Assembly (NCBI RefSeq): GCF_002844195.1
Contig: NZ_PEND01000005.1
Coordinates: 186,001 to 250,000 of the forward strand
Length of the DNA: 64,000 nt
Source of the DNA: Halegenticoccus soli
GTDB lineage: Archaea > Halobacteriota > Halobacteria > Halobacteriales > Haloferacaceae
Direction: 5' to 3'
Numbering within the stretch: the first letter of the stretch is position 1; the number at the start of each line of letters is the position of its first letter. Below the pieces are notes generated by a model that worked only from the letters and a program-made list of their open reading frames with translations, did not search any database and was not told the DNA's origin. The translations under genes were made by a program, and so were the position numbers. Of this stretch, positions 51,493-60,908 are shown in pieces.

Positions 51493-52392
51493 CGTCCGCG
51501 CGCCGTTTACACCTCGCGAACGGTACGGACGACCGATCGCCCGACTGAACGACGGAGCGGTGTTTCGATGGCGGCGGGACGGTCGGGAGCGCGGAAGTCG
51601 GCGGCGGCCGACGCGTTGCGGCCGGGACACTTCGTTCGCGAGGAGTAAACGGTCGGGCGTGCTCTCCGCGGAGGACCGGCAAGACGCCGATAGTCGCTCC
51701 CCGATTGTCCGCATCTGTGGTGCGAGTTCGGCGCGCCGTCTGCTGCCGTGAGCGGTCGCCGGCGCTACCGTCGACCGCTCGCTCCGTGACATGAATAAGA
51801 GTGTCACGGATGCGGCGGTCAATCTCACGATACTAGTTCTGTAACGGAATTCGATCGAACGGCCGGGGAGCTTTACCCCCGACCGTTCCCCGAGATCCGC
51901 CTCGGACGGGGTAAATTCGCGTTCTGCGTCGGACGATTTGGATCTAATTACATATATCTTCACTTCAGTTGTCCGGACGGGACGTCGGTGATCACTGATC
52001 TAGTCCTTCCTTTTGATCACCCTTCTCGGCCTGAAATTCGATTATTTCCAGTATTAGGCCCGAATATTGTTCGGTACATCTCCAATCGTTTTGAGCAGGA
52101 CGGAAGACAAATCACGCAGAAATTTAGTTAACGGAATAGATTAGATTTTTCTCGGCGCACGTGACGTCGATCTCCGTCGGAAAGAACCGCTCGACCCGAG
52201 CCCGCGAGGAACGAAGCGGCAGGCTCGTCATCGGATCGGAACGACGGGTCCTTCTCGTCCTCGTGCGTCCCGCTACCCGCCGCTCTGTCACGGGTGGCGC
52301 GGACCGGATGCCTCCGGATCGAGGTACTCGATCGTCTCGTCCGAGCGCAAAGGAAGGGAGAGAGGGGGGATGGTATCGAGGTGAGCGGCCGG
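51493..52392. other. 900-bp intergenic region, AT-rich in the second half
   Basis: No supported gene. 51493-51780 is GC-rich with shadow frames only. From about 51780 to 52160 the sequence is AT-rich and contains the perfect inverted repeat described at 51783-51810. This gap separates the sugar/sulfonate locus from the KipI/KipA cluster. Confidence 0.5.
51783..51810. repeat. Inverted repeat with 9-bp perfect arms
   Basis: TCCGTGACA (51783-51791) and TGTCACGGA (51802-51810) with a 10-nt spacer, 290 bp after the IclR gene. A transcript hairpin or a dimeric binding site; no gene start follows closely. Confidence 0.65.
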
Positions 52393-52641
52393 TCACTCCG
52401 AAGTCAACCGCACGAGCTCCTGCCCGGCCTCGATGGGTGCCTCGTCCTCGACGAGGATCTCACCGACCACGCCCGCGGCGTCGGCGGTGATCTCGTGGAA
52501 GTTCTTCATGACCCCGACGAGGCAGACGACGTCGCCCGCTTCGACGCGGTCGCCCTTCTCGACGAACGGCGCTTCGTCCGGATCGGAGCGTCGGTAGAAG
52601 ACGCCCGGCATCGGTGCCGTGATTGTCGTTTCTTCCGTCAT
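52393..52641 (-). CDS. Stand-alone biotin carboxyl carrier protein
   Basis: 82-residue biotinyl domain. The biotin-accepting Lys is in LVGVMKNFHEI (MKN form rather than the common MKM), between the two halves of the hammerhead (ITAPMPGVFY and GVVGEILVEDEAPIEAGQ). The start MTEETTITAP is preferred; a GTG 15 codons upstream also exists. Such short MKN-type carriers occur with KipI/KipA/YcsF genes. It would carry carboxy-biotin between the biotin carboxylase (54908-56284) and the KipI-KipA carboxyltransferase-like proteins. Confidence 0.85.
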   Translation of the reverse strand: MTEETTITAPMPGVFYRRSDPDEAPFVEKGDRVEAGDVVCLVGVMKNFHEITADAAGVVGEILVEDEAPIEAGQELVRLTSE

Positions 52642-52701
52642 GTTTCGCCCCGTCGCGGTTCGGTTGAGCGTCGGCCGCTCGTACACCCATACACGGTTCC
52701 A

Positions 52702-52712
52702 CTATTTATATT
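52702..52712 (-). promoter_or_regulatory. TATA box of the biotin carrier gene
   Basis: Minus-strand AATATAAATAG within an AT-rich patch, about 65 bp before the ATG at 52641, so the gene has its own promoter and a short leader. Confidence 0.5.
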
Positions 52713-52768
52713 TTTGTTGTCTATCGTTCTACTCATAGGCGAATATTGGGACTGGATTCTCATCTCTG

Positions 52769-53737
52769 TCACTCCAGCGACGACCGGATCGCCTCCAGCG
52801 CCGCCTCGTTCCGTGTGCGCGCGTCGAGAGCGTCCTCCAGTGAGACGTCTTCGAACGTCACCGTCTGGTGGGTGCGGCGCTGCGCCAGCAGACCGCGATC
52901 GGCGCTGACGACGGTGCCGACGGTCGCGTACCCGCCGCCGGTGACCGCGTCGCGCATGAGCACGATGGGCTGCTGGGGCACCTGAATCGACCCCACGGGG
53001 TACCCGAGATCGACGACGTTCGACGGATCGGTCCCCGCCCCGAAGGGCTGCTCCCGCGGGACGAAGTCGAGGTCCGGTCCGTCTAGCCGGTAGCCGACGC
53101 GGTCCGCCTCCGGCGTGACCGTCCACTCCGCCTTGCACAGTTCGGCTTTGCTCTCCTCCGTGAGGCGGTAATCGCAGAGGCCCAGGACGATCCTGATGGC
53201 GGACTTGTCGGCGTACTCGGGGACGTGCTCATCGTCGACGCGCGAGCCCACCAGGTCGGCGCTGCGCCCGGGCGGATCGCCGATCGACAGCTCGTCGCCC
53301 GCTTGCAGCGGCCGCCCCTCGTGCCCGCCGAGCCCGATGAGGGTGTAGGTCGAGCGGCTCCCCATGAGCGGTTCGACGTCGACGCCGCCGGCGACGGCCA
53401 GGTAGGTCCGCGCGCCGTCGGTCGCGTACTGGAGCGACAGCTCGTCTCCCGCCTCGACCGCGACCGCCTCCCACGTCGGTATCGGCTCGTCGTTCAGCGT
53501 CGGCGTCATGTCCGCGCCGGCGAGCGCGACGACGGCATCCTCGCCGAACCGGAGATCGCACCCCTGGTAGGTCATCTCGAGAGTCGCCGCGTCGGCGTCG
53601 TTGCCGACGAGGTAGTTTGCGGCGGCGTGGGCGTACTGGTCCATCGCCCCGGACGGCGGCATGCCGATGTGGTAGTGCCCGTCGCGGCCGACGTCCTGCA
53701 CCGTCGTCAGGACGCCGGGCTTCTCGACGCTGATCAC
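52769..53737 (-). CDS. pxpC: KipA/PxpC family protein (5-oxoprolinase subunit C; carboxyltransferase-like)
   Basis: 322 residues of the KipA/PxpC family (also named biotin-dependent carboxyltransferase or allophanate-hydrolase subunit 2). VEKPGVLTTVQDVGRDGHYH, PPSGAMDQYAHAAANYLVGN, YLAVAGGVDV and GYPVGSIQVPQQPIVLMRDAVTGGGYATVG (in parts) are signatures. With PxpB it forms the carboxyltransferase-like complex; the same two folds make the carboxyltransferase domain of urea carboxylase. Its start overlaps the pxpB stop by 4 bp, showing translational coupling. Confidence 0.9.
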   Translation of the reverse strand: MISVEKPGVLTTVQDVGRDGHYHIGMPPSGAMDQYAHAAANYLVGNDADAATLEMTYQGCDLRFGEDAVVALAGADMTPTLNDEPIPTWEAVAVEAGDELSLQYATDGARTYLAVAGGVDVEPLMGSRSTYTLIGLGGHEGRPLQAGDELSIGDPPGRSADLVGSRVDDEHVPEYADKSAIRIVLGLCDYRLTEESKAELCKAEWTVTPEADRVGYRLDGPDLDFVPREQPFGAGTDPSNVVDLGYPVGSIQVPQQPIVLMRDAVTGGGYATVGTVVSADRGLLAQRRTHQTVTFEDVSLEDALDARTRNEAALEAIRSSLE

Positions 53738-54639
53738 GCGTACAACACCTCCGTGAGCCGCTCGTTGTACCCGGTCGGATCCTCGAAGAACCGCTCGGGC
53801 GAGAACTCGACCTCCTCGATGCGGTACTCGTACGTCCCCGCCTCGACCTCCTCGCGGATGGCGTCATACTCGTCGCGGTCGATCCGTCGGAACTGCAGAA
53901 CGTCGCCCGGGTTCGGGAACACCATCGAGTCGCGGAAGTCCGGAAGCCGCTGTTCGACGTCGAGCACCTCCAGGGGCGTCCGCCCGTAGAGCTGATAGCC
54001 GCCCGCCCCCTGCACCGGATAGATCGCCGTGAACGCGCCCCCGAAGCCGACCGCGCGGGCGGGGGTGTCTGTCCGCGGCTGGACGTACTTCGGCACCTCT
54101 ATCTGCCGGTCGCGGGGGACCATCTGAAAGCACCACGGGAGCCCCGGCACGAATCCGACCATCGTCACCATGTGGGGCGCGCCCGCGTGAGCCTCGATGA
54201 ACGACTCGACGCCGTCGAATCCGTTGATGCGGGCCGAGTACTCGAGGTCGGTCGAGTCGGGGTCCTGGTGGTTGTCGCGGAACCGCATCAGCGTCTCGCG
54301 GGTCCACTCGTCGTCGTACAGCACCGGAAAGTCGACGACGCGCGTCTCCCACTGGTACTCCGAGAGGTCGGTCGCCGCGGCGATCTCCTTGAGCTCCTCG
54401 ACGAGGGCTCTCGGGCCGATCTCGTCCGGGTCGAAGTGGATCATGTACGAGGCGTTCGCGGGGCAGATCTCGATCAGCCCCGGCGGATCGCGCTCTCGTA
54501 TCTGTTGGGTGACCGCCATCGCCTGGAAGTTGGCGTCGAAGCTCATCGCCTGGTCGAGTTCGACGAACACGTAGTCGTCCGCGCCGAACTCGTACCGCGG
54601 TTTGGGCAGCGACACCCGTTCGATGCGCTGGTCCGTCAT
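53734..54639 (-). CDS. pxpB: KipI/PxpB family protein (5-oxoprolinase subunit B)
   Basis: 301 residues of the KipI/AHS1 family. GLIEICPANASYMIHFDPDE, VDFPVLYDDEW, VGFVPGLPWCFQM and VGFGGAFTAIYPVQGAGGYQ are typical. It is longer than most PxpB (about 220-240 residues) because of N- and C-terminal extensions, the latter ending GYNERLTEVLYA. It works with PxpC, probably on a lactam or amide. Divergent from the biotin carboxylase gene, with which it shares a 270-bp control region. Confidence 0.9.
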   Translation of the reverse strand: MTDQRIERVSLPKPRYEFGADDYVFVELDQAMSFDANFQAMAVTQQIRERDPPGLIEICPANASYMIHFDPDEIGPRALVEELKEIAAATDLSEYQWETRVVDFPVLYDDEWTRETLMRFRDNHQDPDSTDLEYSARINGFDGVESFIEAHAGAPHMVTMVGFVPGLPWCFQMVPRDRQIEVPKYVQPRTDTPARAVGFGGAFTAIYPVQGAGGYQLYGRTPLEVLDVEQRLPDFRDSMVFPNPGDVLQFRRIDRDEYDAIREEVEAGTYEYRIEEVEFSPERFFEDPTGYNERLTEVLYA

Positions 54640-54872
54640 GTGATACGCGAACGATTCTCACCCGGCTTACGTATAGCTGCCGGTGGTGGTCCGACAACAC
54701 ACTCTCGAAGCGGATCACGTAGCGCTCGCCCCGATAATTTGGGACGCCGTCCGAACCGTCCGCGAGGACGGAATCGAGCGGAGCCGAGACGGGGGCGAGG
54801 CGCGTTCGGTAGACGCTGATCGAGAAACGGCCGGAGAGTCGAACCGAGTTCGACATCTCGGACGGCTCCTAA

Positions 54873-54882
54873 CCTATATGCC
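54873..54882 (+). promoter_or_regulatory. TATA box before the biotin carboxylase gene
   Basis: CCTATATGCC, about 30 bp before GTG 54908. It contains an in-frame ATG (54878) that could be mistaken for the start. Confidence 0.45.
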
Positions 54883-54907
54883 ACTCTTTCGCGAACCGGA
54901 GAGCACA

Positions 54908-56284
54908 GTGTTCGACAAAGTACTGGTGGCGAACAGGGGCGAGATCGCCGTTCGCGTCGTGCAGGCCTGCCACGAACTCGGCGTCGAGGCGGTCGCGGTG
55001 CACAGCGACGCGGACGGGGACGCAAAGCACGTCAGACAGGCCGACGAGGCGTACAACGTTGGGTCGCCGGTCGCGGCGCGGAGCTACCTCAACCAGGACC
55101 GGCTCCTCGAAGTCGCGTCCGAAGCGTCCGCGGACGCGATCCACCCCGGATACGGCTTCCTGGCGGAGAACGCCGGCTTCGCTCGTCGGGTCGAAGAGAG
55201 CGACGCGACCTGGATCGGTCCGTCGAGCGACGTGATGGAGGCGCTGGGGGAGAAGACGCGGGCCCGATCCCTCATGCGCGACGCCGGCGTCCCGATCGTC
55301 CCGGGCACGACCGACGCGGTGACCGACCCGGACGCCGTCCGGGCGTTCGCCGACGAACACGGCTACCCGGTCGCGATCAAGGCCGCCGGGGGCGGCGGCG
55401 GCAAGGGGCTCGCCGTCGTCGAATCGCCCGACGCTGTCGACGCGCGGTTCGAGAGCGCGCGGCGCGAGGGGGAGGCGTACTTCGACAACCCCGACGTGTA
55501 CGTCGAAAAGTACCTCGAATCCCCGCGCCACATCGAGGTGCAGGTGCTCGGCGACGCCCGCGGGGAGGTGCGGCACTTCTGGGAGCGCGACTGCAGCGTC
55601 CAGCGCAGACAGCAGAAGCTCGTGGAGGAGTCGCCGAGCCCCGCGCTCTCGCCGGCGGAGCGCGAGCGGCTCTGCGAGGCGGCCCGCCGGGGCGTCGAGG
55701 AGGCCGGGTACGCGAACGCCGGCACCGTGGAGTTCCTCTACCAGGACGGCGACTTTTACTTCCTCGAAGTGAACGCCCGCATCCAGGTCGAGCACCCGGT
55801 GACGGAGGTTCGGACGGGGTTCGACCTCGTGAAGTGGCAGCTCCGTGTCGCGGCCGGCGAGTCGTTCGACTTCGAGCAGGAGGCGGTCGAGCCGCGGGGG
55901 GCGGCCATCGAGTTCCGGATCAACGCCGAAAACCCGTTCGAGGACTTCGCCCCGATGCCGGGCGAGCTAGACGTGTATCGGCCGCCGCGGGGGATCGGGA
56001 TCCGCGTCGACGACGGGGTCGACGAGGGCGACGCCGTCGGACCGTTCTACGATTCGCTCGTCGGGAAGTTCGTCGTGGCCGGACAGGACAGGCGGGAGGC
56101 CATCGAACGGTCGAAGCGGGCGCTCTCGGAGTGCGAGATCGCGGGCATCCCGACGACGATCCCCTTCCACCGACAGCTGCTCGAAGACCGTCGCTTCGTC
56201 GCGGGCGAGCACACGACCCGGTTCGTCGACGACGACTTCACCCTGGACGACGCGGGGGCCGAAGAGACCGGCGCGCGACGGTGA
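54908..56284 (+). CDS. accC: Biotin carboxylase (AccC-like)
   Basis: 458-residue ATP-grasp enzyme that carboxylates biotin with bicarbonate and [19 protein letters not shown] starts the protein, [14 protein letters not shown] is the glycine-rich ATP loop (about 158-171), and [14 protein letters not shown] holds the catalytic Arg/Glu. It ends shortly after the biotin carboxylase C-domain, so it carries no biotinyl domain; the separate carrier at 52393-52641 fits. GTG 54908 is chosen because homologues begin [11 protein letters not shown] and a TATA box lies just upstream; ATG 54878 is the alternative. Confidence 0.92.
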   Translation: MFDKVLVANRGEIAVRVVQACHELGVEAVAVHSDADGDAKHVRQADEAYNVGSPVAARSYLNQDRLLEVASEASADAIHPGYGFLAENAGFARRVEESDATWIGPSSDVMEALGEKTRARSLMRDAGVPIVPGTTDAVTDPDAVRAFADEHGYPVAIKAAGGGGGKGLAVVESPDAVDARFESARREGEAYFDNPDVYVEKYLESPRHIEVQVLGDARGEVRHFWERDCSVQRRQQKLVEESPSPALSPAERERLCEAARRGVEEAGYANAGTVEFLYQDGDFYFLEVNARIQVEHPVTEVRTGFDLVKWQLRVAAGESFDFEQEAVEPRGAAIEFRINAENPFEDFAPMPGELDVYRPPRGIGIRVDDGVDEGDAVGPFYDSLVGKFVVAGQDRREAIERSKRALSECEIAGIPTTIPFHRQLLEDRRFVAGEHTTRFVDDDFTLDDAGAEETGARR

Positions 56285-56355
56285 CCCGGGGCGGATCGGG
56301 CCGGACTGGGCTGGACCGGACCGAATCGCAAAAGGATCCGCGCCGATTCCTCCGC

Positions 56356-56844
56356 TCAATCGGACGAAAAGCGTTCGAGCAGCGTTTCGAGCCGGTAGGT
56401 CCGCAGCGGGTTCGTCTCGTCCTTGATCGTCGTGATGACGAACTTCGAGCTCGTCCGCTCGACCTCGTCGATGGACTCGTACGCTTCGACGAGCGACTCG
56501 ACGCCCTCCCGGTCGAACAGGTGGGCGACGACGATGAAGTCGGTGTCGCCCATCGTGAAGAACACCTCGCAGACCCCCTCGATCTCGCTGAGCTTCGAGC
56601 CGACGATCTCGTGGTAGCCCTGCTCGTACTCCGCCATCACCTCCGAGATGACCGTGATGCCGAGACCGAACTTCTCGCGGTCGAGTTCGTGTAAGTCGTT
56701 CGTGAGCACGCCGTCCTCCCGCAGCTTGCTGAGGCGGTAGTGCACCGTCGACTTCGGCATGCCCGTCTCCTCCTCGATGCGCTTCGGGCTCGGGTCGCCC
56801 ACCTCGTACATCGCCTTCAGGATCTCGATGTCGCGCTCGTCCAT
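56356..56844 (-). CDS. Lrp/AsnC family regulator
   Basis: 162 residues. The N-terminal helix-turn-helix (MDERDIEILKAMYEVGDPSP, EEETGMPKSTVHYRLSKLRE) is followed by a RAM/ligand-binding alpha-beta domain. It lies between accC and pxpA, with the same orientation as pxpA, and most likely regulates the KipI/KipA/carboxylase genes in response to an amino acid such as glutamate or 5-oxoproline, though this is inference. ATG 56844 is favoured over one 9 codons upstream. Confidence 0.88.
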   Translation of the reverse strand: MDERDIEILKAMYEVGDPSPKRIEEETGMPKSTVHYRLSKLREDGVLTNDLHELDREKFGLGITVISEVMAEYEQGYHEIVGSKLSEIEGVCEVFFTMGDTDFIVVAHLFDREGVESLVEAYESIDEVERTSSKFVITTIKDETNPLRTYRLETLLERFSSD

Positions 56845-56938
56845 GGACCCCTCTTTCGAAGGGGCGACCAAAACAGTTCGTGGTTCCCGGAGCGCGTTCG
56901 AACGACAACCGCGGGAGGACGGCGTACGTCCGATCGAC

Positions 56939-57721
56939 TCACCGTCGGTCGGCGTCGCCGCGGGCGATCTCCGAGAGCGGCGCGAGCCGGATGTCGTGCT
57001 CGTCGACCGCCTCGTGAATCGCCTCCAGCAGTTCGACCGCGTTCGGGCCGTCGCCGTGGACGCAGACGCTCTCGGCCGGAACCTCGATCGTCTCGCCGTC
57101 GACCGTCTCCACCGTCCCCTCCGTCGCGATGCTGACGAACCGCGCTGCGACCTCCTCGGGGTCCTTCGGCCGCATCTGCTTTTCGACGATCAGGCTCCCG
57201 TCCCGTCGGTACCTGATGTCGACGTACCCCTCGAAGACGGCCCTGAGACCGTCGAACTCGCGCGCCACCTCGTAGATGCGCGCGTCGGTGGCGAGGTAGA
57301 CGAGATCCGGATCGACCTCCTGGATCCCCTCCATCACGGCGCGGGCGTGCTCCGGGCTCTCGGACAGCATCGAGTACATCGCGCCGTGCGGTTTGACGTG
57401 CTGGACCGACGCGCCGCTGGCCGCGGCGAAGGCCGACAGCGCGCCGAGCTGGTAGACCACGTAATCTTTCACCTCCTCGGGCGTCGCGTCCATCTTCCGC
57501 CGACCGAAGCCCATCCGGTCCGGCAGCCCCGGGTGGACGCCGACGCCGACGCCGTGTTCGGCCGCCAGGGCGACGGTCTCGCGCATCACGTGCGGGTCGC
57601 CCGCGTGGAAGCCGCCGGCGACGTTCGCGGACGTGATGTAGGGCATCACCTCGGCGTCGCGTCCCATCGTCCAGTTGCCGAAGCTCTCGCCCATGTCGCA
57701 GTTTATGTCCATTGTTACCAT
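56939..57721 (-). CDS. pxpA: LamB/YcsF family protein (5-oxoprolinase subunit A)
   Basis: 260 residues. MVTMDINCDMGESFGNW, SANVAGGFHAGDPHVMRETV, GVHPGLPDRMGFGRRKM and VKPHGAMYSML are all YcsF/PxpA signatures of this metal-dependent TIM-like barrel. With PxpB and PxpC it opens 5-oxoproline (pyroglutamate) to glutamate, or handles a related lactam. The start is set by a leaderless TATA (57745-57754). Divergent from the aminotransferase. Confidence 0.92.
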   Translation of the reverse strand: MVTMDINCDMGESFGNWTMGRDAEVMPYITSANVAGGFHAGDPHVMRETVALAAEHGVGVGVHPGLPDRMGFGRRKMDATPEEVKDYVVYQLGALSAFAAASGASVQHVKPHGAMYSMLSESPEHARAVMEGIQEVDPDLVYLATDARIYEVAREFDGLRAVFEGYVDIRYRRDGSLIVEKQMRPKDPEEVAARFVSIATEGTVETVDGETIEVPAESVCVHGDGPNAVELLEAIHEAVDEHDIRLAPLSEIARGDADRR

Positions 57722-57744
57722 GCGTGTCCGATGGCGCGAACCGG

Positions 57745-57754
57745 GCAAATAGCT
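57745..57754 (-). promoter_or_regulatory. TATA-like element of pxpA
   Basis: Minus-strand AAGCTATTTG, about 28 bp before ATG 57721. Confidence 0.4.
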
Positions 57755-57860
57755 TGTGCTGCCACCGCGACGCCAGTCGAAATACTGGTACGATGTTGAG
57801 ATTATCGGATGGATATCCGGACTCGGTTCCGGTTATCGAGTCTATTCGGGACGCACGACA

Positions 57861-57869
57861 ATCTATATG
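57861..57869 (+). promoter_or_regulatory. TATA box of the aminotransferase gene
   Basis: ATCTATATG, about 28 bp before ATG 57893, leaderless spacing. Confidence 0.5.
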
Positions 57870-57892
57870 TGTCCGACCGTACAGGGAACCGT

Positions 57893-59281
<1,389 letters not shown>

Positions 59282-59638
59282 AGTCCCCCCGGGGAAGGGT
59301 TCCGGTCGCTGACGCCGCCGGCCGACGAGTGCCCGCGATTCGCCCGCGAGTCGGGCGCTCGGCGAACAGTGTGATTCCGTCAACGGAACCGGCAGTACCG
59401 ACGGGAGTGGACGCCGCTAACGCGGGTTCCGGTCCGCGAGTCGCGCACGACGGTTCACACAGAGCGGCAATCGAGACCGCCGAACGGCCCGCACAGGAGG
59501 ACAGTCCAGCGACTCGATTGATCGGAGGACTCAGAGCACGAAACGACAGCCCGGCCTCACGAACGTGTCGGCGCTCACGGGCTACTCCGTCGTTTTCATG
59601 TTCCGCCGATAGCGGCGTTTCCGGGCCGAGGCTTCGCT
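59282..59638. other. Intergenic, contains one copy of a 26-nt repeat
   Basis: 357 bp between convergent genes. No gene seen. It contains the repeat at 59376-59401. Confidence 0.5.
59376..59401 (+). repeat. 26-nt direct repeat, copy 1
   Basis: TCCGTCAACGGAACCG followed by GC and AGTACCGA. It matches 60864-60889 in 24 of 26 positions and contains the inverted repeat TCCGT-CA-ACGGA. Confidence 0.7.
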
Positions 59639-60655
59639 TTATCCCCGCGGGGCGGATTCACAGATGTGCTCATCGTCGTGATCGGGCGGGACGGGCACCC
59701 CCCGCAGTCTCCGGAACTCGTACCGAAGGTTGCGTCGTTCGACCAGTGCGAAGCCGACGACGATGACCGCGAAGCCGAGGGCGGTCCGGACGGGGACCGT
59801 CTCGCCGAGGACGACGGCGCCGACGCCCGTCGCCACGAGCGGTACCGAGTAGCTGATGAGGTTCGCCCGAACCGGCCCCGCACGGTCAATCAGGCCGTAG
59901 TACGCGGGGAAGGCGAGCGCTGTCGCGGGCAGGCCGACCCAGAGGACGGCGACGAGCGCCCGGAGCGTCGGCGTGACGTCGCCAGGCGACTCGCCCACCA
60001 GCAGGCTCAGAATGTGGACTACTCCGGCGGCCAGCACGAGCGCCCACGCCGTCATGCCGAGACCCGGGATCGAACGGTCAGTCCGGCGCAGGAGAACGCT
60101 CCCGAGCGCCGCTGCGACCGCGGCACCCCCGACCAGAGCGACGCCGAGAGCGGTCCTCCCACCGGTCGCGGAGAGCGAGTCCACCCCGACAATGACTGCC
60201 ACTCCGACTAATCCGAGCAGAATACCGACCATTCCGACGAAGTCGACGCGCTCCTCGGGCAACAACGCCAGCGCGAACAGCGGTGCCAAAACGGGGACGA
60301 GGCTGAATATGACGGCGGCGGTCCCCGTGGTGAGGTATCGCTGGCCCGAAAAGAGGAGGGCGGCGTTCAGCCCCGAGAGAAAGAAGCCGGCGATCACGAC
60401 CGCCAGCAAGTCGTTGCGGGTGTGCGGCCGCCAGTAACCGCCGCGCGAGTAGACGTACGCGAGGAGGACGGCCGCTCCGATGTCGTACCGCAGCGCCGCG
60501 AACAGCAGCGGCGGGAGATCGCCCAGACCGGCCTTGATGCCGACGAAGGCGGTGCCGAAGGTCACCGACGCGACGACGAACAACAGGAGCGTCCGGCGGC
60601 CGGATTCCGGTCCCGATTCGCGCTCATTCACGGTCCGGCCACTCGCCGCGCTCAT
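59639..60655 (-). CDS. EamA/DMT superfamily transporter
   Basis: 338 residues with ten hydrophobic helices in two EamA repeats: the first near LVVASVTFGTAFVGIKAGLG, the second near FPAYYGLIDRAGPVRANLIS, with the conserved LVPVLAPLFALALLPEER and VPLVATGVGAVVLGETV ends. Likely an exporter of amino acids or metabolites. The last ~25 residues form a charged cytoplasmic tail. The gene is bracketed by the 26-nt repeats. Confidence 0.9.
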   Translation of the reverse strand: MSAASGRTVNERESGPESGRRTLLLFVVASVTFGTAFVGIKAGLGDLPPLLFAALRYDIGAAVLLAYVYSRGGYWRPHTRNDLLAVVIAGFFLSGLNAALLFSGQRYLTTGTAAVIFSLVPVLAPLFALALLPEERVDFVGMVGILLGLVGVAVIVGVDSLSATGGRTALGVALVGGAAVAAALGSVLLRRTDRSIPGLGMTAWALVLAAGVVHILSLLVGESPGDVTPTLRALVAVLWVGLPATALAFPAYYGLIDRAGPVRANLISYSVPLVATGVGAVVLGETVPVRTALGFAVIVVGFALVERRNLRYEFRRLRGVPVPPDHDDEHICESAPRG

Positions 60656-60863
60656 GCTATCCGTACGCCGACCGAGCGCATAAGGGTGCTGAGAGAAAGA
60701 GCAGCCCGCGAGGAACTCTCACGTTCGCGCGTCCCGGATTGCGCTCGACGGCGACAGCGGAGACGGTTCGAAGCGCGCGCGGTTCCCGCTCAGGTTCGAA
60801 GCGAGCGGGCTCACGTTACCGCCGATTGCTACCACCAGCTGCGATTCGAGACGGTCCCCTTCC

Positions 60864-60889
60864 TCCGTCAACGGAACCGTTAGTACCGA
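60864..60889 (+). repeat. 26-nt direct repeat, copy 2
   Basis: TCCGTCAACGGAACCG followed by TT and AGTACCGA, 20 bp before the start of the large sensory regulator. It could be its operator or a recombination partner of copy 1. Confidence 0.7.
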
Positions 60890-60908
60890 TGCGAGCCACG
60901 GCACTACC

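Noticed and set aside
54683-54907. Longer N-terminus for the biotin carboxylase
   Set aside because: The extra residues are not of the biotin carboxylase type and include the TATA region; homologues start at [11 protein letters not shown].
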